Shown here: one piece after another, positions 1 through 5,185 of the stretch
How positions within the stretch are numbered: the first letter of the stretch is position 1
Layout: the number at the start of each line of letters is the position of its first letter
Assembly: GCA_025352185.1 (NCBI GenBank)
Contig: JANXTV010000526.1
Coordinates: 1-5,185, forward strand
Source: Oligoflexia bacterium
GTDB taxonomy: Bacteria; Bdellovibrionota; UBA1018
Direction of reading: 5' to 3'
Length of the DNA: 5,185 nucleotides
The notes under the pieces: generated by a model
The model's input: the letters and a program-made list of their open reading frames with translations, nothing else
What the model was told of the DNA's origin: nothing
Database searches by the model: none
Made by a program: the position numbers and the translations under genes

Positions 1-519
1 CGAACGCTGATCCCGCCGAGCCGCACGCTGTCCAGCGTCAGGTGGTTGAGCAGCAGCCCCGGGTTGATGATCTTAATTATCGGAGGACACCGCGTATTAA
101 AACGGTGGGTCGGTGCGACGCGCGCCCTCGCACTCGGTGAAGCGCTCGTAAAGCATACGACCGGAGTGATGAGTTCCGTTCTCCTCGGATTTTTACTCGC
201 GGGAACTCCCGTGTTTGCGACATTCTTCGGTCTCCCTATCGACGTCCGACACGTCACGCTGACGACGGGGACGCTCACATTTGCATACCTCGCGGTCGGA
301 TCCCTACACGGGGTCCTCCGTTCTCTCGCGGCCGTGGTCGTTATCGGGGGACTGAACTTTGGGGTGAGTTTCTTCCTCGCCATTCTTACCGCCCTCCGTG
401 CGCGCAATGCGGATCTTCGGCGCGCGCGAGTTCTCTTTCGAACGAGCCGACGTGCGTTCTGGGCTCGCCCTTGGTTATTCTTTTTTCCACCTAAACTCAT
501 ACCGGGGTCGTCCGAGTGA
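1..519 (+). CDS. Gcr-type 'site-specific recombinase' family membrane protein, C-terminal fragment (5'-partial)
   Basis: The frame is open to the left edge and ends at TGA 517-519, so this is the tail of a longer gene; full-length family members are several hundred residues. The reading is reliable from about position 80 on. The segment at 226-258 reads FGLPIDVRHVT, which matches my recollection of a signature near the C terminus of the family named after gonococcal Gcr (Pfam SpecificRecomb). It is flanked by hydrophobic helices (about 165-230 and 315-390), and the end has the family's basic, aromatic tail with FFFPP just before the stop. The family is called a site-specific recombinase, but the visible part is polytopic membrane protein with no tyrosine or serine recombinase catalytic motif, so the name should be treated as historical. 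A TTG at 46 could be taken as a start, but it would give a protein far too short for the family. The first ~72 nt look foreign in composition, so the true junction with the gene may lie near 72-80. The stop overlaps the next gene's start by 4 nt, suggesting an operon. Confidence 0.68.
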   Translation, partial: RTLIPPSRTLSSVRWLSSSPGLMILIIGGHRVLKRWVGATRALALGEALVKHTTGVMSSVLLGFLLAGTPVFATFFGLPIDVRHVTLTTGTLTFAYLAVGSLHGVLRSLAAVVVIGGLNFGVSFFLAILTALRARNADLRRARVLFRTSRRAFWARPWLFFFPPKLIPGSSE

Positions 520-1994
520 TCCCTGGTTTAGAGCGTGCACGGGTGCGGGTCGTCCGAAAGCTCGAAGCAAAACCGCCCGAGGTTCGGCGTTGGTGGGTGC
601 TCTGGACGGTCATGCTCGGTTCGATGATCGCGCAGCTCGATGCCACGATCGTAAACGTAAGTATTCCCGCCGTAATGCGTGATTTCCATTCGAGCGTGAA
701 TCAGGTGCAGTGGGTGATTTCGGCCTACATGATTGCCTTTGCCGTCCTCATGCCGTTGACCGGATGGGTTCGGGAACAAATCGGCGCGCGGAACCTTTAC
801 CTCGCGTGTCTATCGGTCTTTACTCTGGGTTCGCTCCTATGTGGGCTGGCGTGGAATCTCGAGAGCCTCATTTTTTTTCGCGTGATACAGGCGCTCGGCG
901 GCGGCGCGATGACTCCGATCGCGATGTCGATCTTAACCGAGACTTTTCCGGCCCACGAAAAAGGAAAAGCACTCGGGATTTGGGGAGCGGGGGTATTACT
1001 CGGCCCGATATTCGGTCCTCCGCTCGGGGGCTTCCTTACCGAGTTCTCGGGATGGCGGTCGATTTTTCTCGTGAATCTCCCCATTGGGTTTATCGGGATC
1101 GCCGCGGCTTTCTTAATCCTCCGGCGGGACCGGAAGACTACCGGTGCACTCCGTTTCGCGTGGCGAAGTTTCGATTTCGTGGGTTTTTCGCTCCTTTCGG
1201 GTTTTCTGATTTCGCTCCTCTACGGAGCGTCGACGGTAGAGCAGGGGGGGATTGCCTCCCGAACCGTTTTCCTATGCGGGATTCTCTCGCTCGTATTTCT
1301 CGGTAGTTTTCTCGTTTCCGAGCTCCGTTCGAAGAACCAGGTTCTCGATTTTTCCCTCTTTCGGTCGAAAACATTTTCCATCGCTCTGGCCGTGACGATC
1401 GTACGTTCGTTCGCACTCTACGGTGGACAGTTTTTACTTCCGCTCTTTCTTTCGCGCGTACAGAATTATTCCGAGTATCAGATCGGACTGATGATTCTTC
1501 CCGGTGCCGTGCTCATCGGTTTACTTTTTCCGTTTGCCGGAAAATATTCGGACCGATTCGGATCAAAGCCATTCGTCGTCGTGGGTCTCGCGATATTAGT
1601 GATTTTCTTTTACGGAATGACTCGAGTTTCCGACACCTCTTCGATGTGGGGGATTCAGATACCGATTCTAGTCCGGGGACTCGGTCTCGGACTTCTCGTT
1701 ACGCCGCTCACGTCTCTGGCGCTCTCCGCCGCGCCGGCCGGGAAGTCAGGAAATGCGAGTATTCTCCTCGTCCTTTCCCAGCAACTGGGGGGGAGTCTCG
1801 GGATTGCGAGCCTCGGCAGCATTCTCGAGCTGCACCACCGGATCTACGTCTCGGAAGGGCTCCCGACGGGGGCCGCCCTGGTGAAAAGTTTTCAGGATGC
1901 GTTTACACTCGGCGTGGTAGTTTGCGCCTTAGCTTGGTTACTCGCGACGGCATTACCGAAACGGTTTGAAGGGAATTCTCATGGCACGGCTTAA
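516..1994 (+). CDS. DHA2-family (EmrB/QacA-like) MFS multidrug efflux transporter
   Basis: A 492-residue inner-membrane antiporter predicted to export drugs or other hydrophobic compounds in exchange for protons. Length and hydrophobicity fit the 14-helix DHA2 group. Motifs seen: LDATIVNVSIP in helix 1 (41-51), the DHA2 hallmark; a degenerate motif A after helix 2 (GWVREQIGAR, 83-92), with Glu where Asp is usual; motif B (FRVIQALGGGAM, 121-132); motif C of antiporters in helix 5 (GAGVLLGPIFGPPLGG, 157-172); and a second motif-A-like loop GKYSDRFGSK (342-351) preceded by the LPGA typical of the C-terminal half. The GTG start shares GTGA with the upstream stop; there is only a weak GGGG at 504-507, so coupled translation is likely. 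A GTG at 543 is an alternative; ATG 612 would remove part of helix 1. No HlyD/EmrA-type adaptor or outer-membrane channel gene lies in the window, so single-component or scattered-partner action cannot be told apart. Substrate unknown. Confidence 0.93.
   Translation: MIPGLERARVRVVRKLEAKPPEVRRWWVLWTVMLGSMIAQLDATIVNVSIPAVMRDFHSSVNQVQWVISAYMIAFAVLMPLTGWVREQIGARNLYLACLSVFTLGSLLCGLAWNLESLIFFRVIQALGGGAMTPIAMSILTETFPAHEKGKALGIWGAGVLLGPIFGPPLGGFLTEFSGWRSIFLVNLPIGFIGIAAAFLILRRDRKTTGALRFAWRSFDFVGFSLLSGFLISLLYGASTVEQGGIASRTVFLCGILSLVFLGSFLVSELRSKNQVLDFSLFRSKTFSIALAVTIVRSFALYGGQFLLPLFLSRVQNYSEYQIGLMILPGAVLIGLLFPFAGKYSDRFGSKPFVVVGLAILVIFFYGMTRVSDTSSMWGIQIPILVRGLGLGLLVTPLTSLALSAAPAGKSGNASILLVLSQQLGGSLGIASLGSILELHHRIYVSEGLPTGAALVKSFQDAFTLGVVVCALAWLLATALPKRFEGNSHGTA
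1969..1974 (+). promoter_or_regulatory. Ribosome binding site of the pseudouridine synthase gene
   Basis: AAGGGA followed by a 6-nt spacer and ATG at 1981. It lies inside the last codons of the pump gene and decides the start in favour of ATG 1981 over the in-frame TTG at 1966, which has no comparable site and would itself overlap this sequence. Confidence 0.7.
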
Positions 1995-2700
1995 AATACT
2001 CCATCGCGACCGCGATCTGCTCGTCATTCATAAACCGAGCGGAATGAAGACCTACCGGGACTCGGCGAAAGATAAGGAACTGTCCGCTTACGATATTCTA
2101 AAAAAGCAGTTCGCCGAATCCGAAATATTTCCGGTACACCGGCTCGACCGGGGAACGGACGGTTTGCTCATTTTCGCCCTCCGTCCCGTCGTGGCAAATC
2201 TCCTCCAGAAAGCCTTTCGTGAAGAGAAGGTGAAGAAGACCTACTGGGCGCTCGTGTGGGGGGACCCTCCCATCCGCGGCGAGTGGAAGATTTCTCTCAA
2301 GGCAAACGAAGGACCGAAGGATTCCTTTAAGGACGGAGAACCGGCGAAGGGGACTCAACGGGCGTTAACGAAGTATCGAACGCTCGGTCGTTACGAAACG
2401 GAAGGCACGGAAGCCACACCGGGGCATAAGTTTTCCTGGATCGAATGCCAGCCCCGAACCGGGCGGTACCATCAAATTCGTCGGCATGCCTCCGAGGCGG
2501 GGTTCCCATTGGTGGGTGATGCCGAATATTCTTCTCCCGAACGCATGAAAGATTCGAAAGAATTTAAATTAAACCGAATCGCGCTCTCGGCGGTACGAAT
2601 TGAATTTATGCATCCGACACTGCGGAAACCCGTCTTGATCGAAACGTATCCGGAGACGACCCTCGGAAAAATTATTAAGTCCCTGGAATCCAGCGCTTAA
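1981..2700 (+). CDS. RluA-family pseudouridine synthase, TruC-like
   Basis: A 239-residue cytoplasmic enzyme that isomerises specific uridines in rRNA or tRNA to pseudouridine. The N terminus (KILHRDRDLLVIHKPSGM) is the family's opening strand and KPSG loop. The catalytic motif HRLD is at 53-56, with Asp56 as nucleophile, in the context HRLDRGTDGLL; KTYWALV (86-92) is the conserved K/R-x-Y strand; RTGRYHQIRRH (159-169) and GDAEY (179-183) are the C-terminal RNA-binding/active-site motifs. No S4 domain precedes the catalytic domain, which separates it from RluD/RluC-type and RsuA-type proteins. Length, the missing S4 domain and the TGR-x-HQ-I/L-RRH form resemble E. coli TruC (tRNA U65), but the RNA target cannot be assigned from sequence. 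The motif has Asp60 where RluA proteins usually have Ser (TSG). The gene overlaps the pump by 14 nt, suggesting co-transcription, and its last 26 nt overlap the convergent kinase gene. Confidence 0.92.
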   Translation: MARLKILHRDRDLLVIHKPSGMKTYRDSAKDKELSAYDILKKQFAESEIFPVHRLDRGTDGLLIFALRPVVANLLQKAFREEKVKKTYWALVWGDPPIRGEWKISLKANEGPKDSFKDGEPAKGTQRALTKYRTLGRYETEGTEATPGHKFSWIECQPRTGRYHQIRRHASEAGFPLVGDAEYSSPERMKDSKEFKLNRIALSAVRIEFMHPTLRKPVLIETYPETTLGKIIKSLESSA

Positions 2701-5164
2701 TCAGTTCATTGAAACTAGTGAGTTTTATCGGCTTCGCGACGTGGGCGGAGGCGCCCGCTTCGATACTCTTCGCCCGGTCTTCGGCAAATGTGTTTGCCGA
2801 AAGAACGAGAATGGGAACGGGAGGAGTTTTCCCCTCCTTTTGGAGAGCCCGGATCAGTCGGGTCGCCTCCAGGCCATCCATCGTGGGCATCTGCATATCC
2901 ATAATAATGAGCGAAAACGTTTCGTTTTTAACACTTTCGATGGCTTCCGCACCCGAGAAGGCATGGACCGCCCGGAGATCCTTCCTTAGACGGAGGTAGG
3001 CTTCGAGGAGTCGGTGATTATCCTCGTCATCGTCCACGATCAGGACCGCGTGCTTTCCGTCGGGCTCGGCCGGGAGCTCGGGATATTCGGGGCGAGGCAT
3101 CTGCGCTCGATTCCGGGTATCGGGTCGCTGGAGAAAGAGCGGATTATGTCGAGAGATCCGGATGAGACTTTCCTCATAAGCAGAGGGCCACTGGGCGAGC
3201 ACGGGCATGACGAGGGTAAAACGGAAGCGAGTGCCCCGATTTTTTTCGCTTTCGACGGTAATTTTTCCGCCGAGGAGCCCAATTAAATTCTGGGAAATCG
3301 AGAGCCCCAGTCCGGTTCCACCGTACCTCCGGGTAATGGTTGCATCGGCCTGATTAAATTCCGTGAAAAGGTGGGGAAGGTGATCGGTATCGATTCCAAT
3401 TCCGGTATCGGAGACTTCGAATCGAAAAGCGCCTTCCGGCTCGCCGAGAGCGACGACGTGGATTTCAACCGAACCTTCCGTCGTAAACTTAATGGAGTTC
3501 CCCACGAGATTTAAGAGGACCTGCCGAATTCGGATGGAGTCTCCGCAGAGCTGAAAATCCGTCGGCGGAGCGTGGATTCGAAATTTAACCCCCTTGGCTT
3601 CGGCATCGAACCGCATGAGGTTTTCGACATCGTGGAGGAGAGCAAAGAGCGTGAATTCATGGGCTTCGATCTCGAGCTTTCCGGCCTCGAGCCGTGAAGA
3701 ATCGAGAATATCGTTTAGAATACGGAGGAGCGAATGACCGGAGCGTTGGAGAACGGTGAGGTGATCAACTTGCTCGGGGTCCCGGGTGGTCGCGAGGAGA
3801 ACGTCGGTAAGTCCGAGCATAGAATTGAGGGGCGTACGAATTTCGTGGCTCATGACCGAGAGGAATCGCGACTTCGTCTGTGTCGCTATTTCCGCACGGT
3901 CTCGTTCCGATTGGATCTCCCTAAATGAAGCCTGGAGCCGAGCGTAGAGCAAATTCAACTGGAGTGCAATTTGGGTAATTTCAGTCGGACCCTCCGGCTC
4001 GATACGGTTAAACTTTCCTTCGCCCTCGGAGGCCTCGAAGAGATTTCGGTTCCCGCTAATATTTTTTAAAATTGCGTCGATATTTCCAAACACGAAATTC
4101 GAGAGGCGACTCCGAAAAGTGTAAGAGATAAAGAAAAAGAGCCCACCGAGTACGAGAAATCCGCCGAACAGGAGATAAATCGTCGAATAAGCTTCGTCGC
4201 GATTCTGGTAAGCAACGAGGTAGTACGGTCGATTTTGCATTTTACGAGACTGTAGGAGGTACGTCTTTCCATCGCGGCCACGGAAAAAAGTACCGGAATC
4301 CTCGACCGGAAGGAGTGGGGCCCCCGGCGCGTAGACGGAAAATGCGGCACCGGCGTTCGCGTTGGGGTGGCTCGTCGAGCCGATGATCGGCCGCGGGCCG
4401 GAAAAGAAGGGGGCGATCACGTCCCCGAGTTCATCCGTAATGAGAACGCCACCGCTCGTCCCGATTTTAATTTCACCGAGTACGTTAGCGAGGCTCTGCG
4501 CCGTGAGGTCGACGCCCGCGACGCCGAGGACTTCCCCCGACCGCGCATCGCGGCCAGCGGCGGTAAGGGAAATCATCACGCGTTTTAAATAAGTTTCGTC
4601 GTAATAAAGGGGAGTAAGAAATGGCCCGCGTTTCTCGATCGCCCCCTGGTACCAAACCTCCTTCGGTGAAGTTTGGTATTCGGGGTCGAAGAATGTCGCG
4701 TACTTAAAGGCGTCGGGCGCTTGAACGACCGGGGAATCAAAATACTTGGGATCTTTCTTTAATTGGAGGGCGTAACCGTCTTTCTTTACGAGGCGGCGGG
4801 AAACTTTTTTTGTGAAAGCAAAGTAAGTATTGCAGTACGCGGGATTCGACTCGAGGAGGAGTTTTCCCTGAGTTTGGAACCAGGGCACGAGCGATTCGGA
4901 GGGCTTCCCCGAAAGGAGCGTAAAAGAATCGGCGAGTCGCTGAACGGAGGTTTCGGCGCCGTTAAAGATACTCTCGACTTTTTCGCGGGCGCGATCGGCT
5001 TCGTTCGCGAGTTCCCGGAAGGCTTCGTTTCGTTTTACCTGGAGGACGATGGCGATGATGGCGAGCGAAAGTGTTGCCCCCATCGCCAGAATGACTTGGT
5101 TCGTGATCCAATAGACTTGGCGGAGGGAAAACCTCCGATTGAATATTTTCGTATAGAGCGACAT
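2675..5164 (-). CDS. Membrane-bound hybrid sensor histidine kinase: dCache - HAMP-like - HisKA - HATPase_c - REC
   Basis: An 829-residue sensor kinase. TM1 is at about 19-43 and TM2 at about 327-350, enclosing a ~280-residue periplasmic dCache-type sensor; its typical WY..A (171-175), TPLYYDE (184-190) and GVAGVDL (214-220) elements are visible. A linker at 351-410 is HAMP-like but degenerate, followed by a coiled-coil-like stretch to ~430. HisKA has SHEIRTPLN with phospho-acceptor His440. HATPase_c has the N box (LLNLVGN, Asn552 and Asn556), G1 DTGIGI (586-591), F box (FTEFNQAD, 600-607) and G2 GGTGLGLS (615-622). After a proline-rich linker (~657-703), the receiver has acidic pocket D711-D713, phospho-acceptor Asp756 in MDMQMP, Ser789 and Lys811. 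All catalytic residues are present, so it should be active: ATP-driven His phosphorylation, then relay to its own Asp756. No Hpt domain or DNA-binding output is present; the downstream partner must be encoded elsewhere. ATG 5164 is chosen because it places a short basic tail before TM1. The ligand is unknown. Confidence 0.95.
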   Translation of the reverse strand: MSLYTKIFNRRFSLRQVYWITNQVILAMGATLSLAIIAIVLQVKRNEAFRELANEADRAREKVESIFNGAETSVQRLADSFTLLSGKPSESLVPWFQTQGKLLLESNPAYCNTYFAFTKKVSRRLVKKDGYALQLKKDPKYFDSPVVQAPDAFKYATFFDPEYQTSPKEVWYQGAIEKRGPFLTPLYYDETYLKRVMISLTAAGRDARSGEVLGVAGVDLTAQSLANVLGEIKIGTSGGVLITDELGDVIAPFFSGPRPIIGSTSHPNANAGAAFSVYAPGAPLLPVEDSGTFFRGRDGKTYLLQSRKMQNRPYYLVAYQNRDEAYSTIYLLFGGFLVLGGLFFFISYTFRSRLSNFVFGNIDAILKNISGNRNLFEASEGEGKFNRIEPEGPTEITQIALQLNLLYARLQASFREIQSERDRAEIATQTKSRFLSVMSHEIRTPLNSMLGLTDVLLATTRDPEQVDHLTVLQRSGHSLLRILNDILDSSRLEAGKLEIEAHEFTLFALLHDVENLMRFDAEAKGVKFRIHAPPTDFQLCGDSIRIRQVLLNLVGNSIKFTTEGSVEIHVVALGEPEGAFRFEVSDTGIGIDTDHLPHLFTEFNQADATITRRYGGTGLGLSISQNLIGLLGGKITVESEKNRGTRFRFTLVMPVLAQWPSAYEESLIRISRHNPLFLQRPDTRNRAQMPRPEYPELPAEPDGKHAVLIVDDDEDNHRLLEAYLRLRKDLRAVHAFSGAEAIESVKNETFSLIIMDMQMPTMDGLEATRLIRALQKEGKTPPVPILVLSANTFAEDRAKSIEAGASAHVAKPIKLTSFNELIKRWIPGT

Positions 5165-5172
5165 TCTATTTG

Positions 5173-5176
5173 CCTA
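5173..5176 (-). promoter_or_regulatory. Weak ribosome binding site of the hybrid kinase gene
   Basis: On the minus strand, TAGG stands 8 nt before the ATG at 5164-5162. It is a short Shine-Dalgarno match, but correctly spaced and the only candidate in the 21 nt left before the window edge. The promoter must lie beyond the window. Confidence 0.35.
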
Positions 5177-5185
5177 CGATAGTCG

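Noticed and set aside
46..519. A complete 157-residue protein starting at TTG 46
   Set aside because: The frame is open to the left edge, the content is the C-terminal tail of a much larger family, and no ribosome binding site precedes the TTG.
797..1416. Minus-strand open frames opposite the pump gene
   Set aside because: Their products are Arg/Pro/Ser-rich with no recognisable domain and lie antisense to a clearly coding transporter; they are shadows.
1966..1980. TTG 1966 as start of the pseudouridine synthase
   Set aside because: ATG 1981 has AAGGGA at the right distance and matches the family N terminus; the five extra residues have no support.
2683..2696. Inverted repeat CTGGA-T-TCCAG in the convergent overlap as a terminator
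   Set aside because: It can form only about 4 bp with a 3-nt loop. On the minus strand the T run begins several bases later, and on the plus strand none follows. Too weak to call.
4763..5182. Plus-strand 139-residue open frame opposite the kinase N terminus
   Set aside because: Antisense shadow of the TM1/Cache region; no family motif and no ribosome binding site of note.
1..5185. CRISPR array, tRNA/rRNA, insertion sequence ends or attachment sites
   Set aside because: No direct-repeat array, no tRNA-like cloverleaf or rRNA sequence, no transposase gene and no terminal inverted repeats were seen; nearly all bases are accounted for by four coding regions.

Overview
The window is gene-dense DNA from a bacterium, most likely Gram-negative: the partial first gene belongs to a membrane-protein family known mainly from proteobacteria, and the drug pump and periplasmic-Cache hybrid kinase fit the same picture. 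Base composition is moderate (roughly half GC). Leucine is read mostly from CTC, CTT and TTA, and CTG is comparatively uncommon. I cannot name the genus.

Layout. Three plus-strand genes form a tight, overlapping run: (1) the C-terminal end of a Gcr-type 'site-specific recombinase' membrane protein (to 519), cut by the left edge; (2) a complete 14-helix-type DHA2 major facilitator drug/proton antiporter (516-1994), overlapping the first gene by 4 nt; (3) a complete RluA-family, TruC-like pseudouridine synthase (1981-2700), overlapping the pump by 14 nt and preceded by a good ribosome binding site inside the pump's end. A single large minus-strand gene (5164 down to 2675) encodes an 829-residue membrane-bound hybrid histidine kinase: TM - periplasmic dCache - TM - degenerate HAMP-like linker - HisKA - HATPase_c - receiver. 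It converges on the pseudouridine synthase gene, and the two coding regions overlap tail to tail by 26 nt. There is no gene-free stretch above 100 nt.

How they work together. The plus-strand genes are probably co-transcribed and translationally coupled, but their products (a poorly understood membrane protein, an efflux pump, an RNA modification enzyme) have no obvious common pathway, so this looks like housekeeping/accessory packing rather than a dedicated system. The kinase senses an unknown periplasmic ligand. It has no partner regulator or phosphotransfer protein inside the window.

The most unusual spot is the first ~72 nt, which is markedly more GC-rich, with almost uniformly G/C third positions, and does not read like the expected upstream part of the recombinase-family protein. 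It may be a contig-edge chimera or a rearrangement junction. I found no convincing previously undescribed system, mobile element, CRISPR array, RNA gene or strong terminator.
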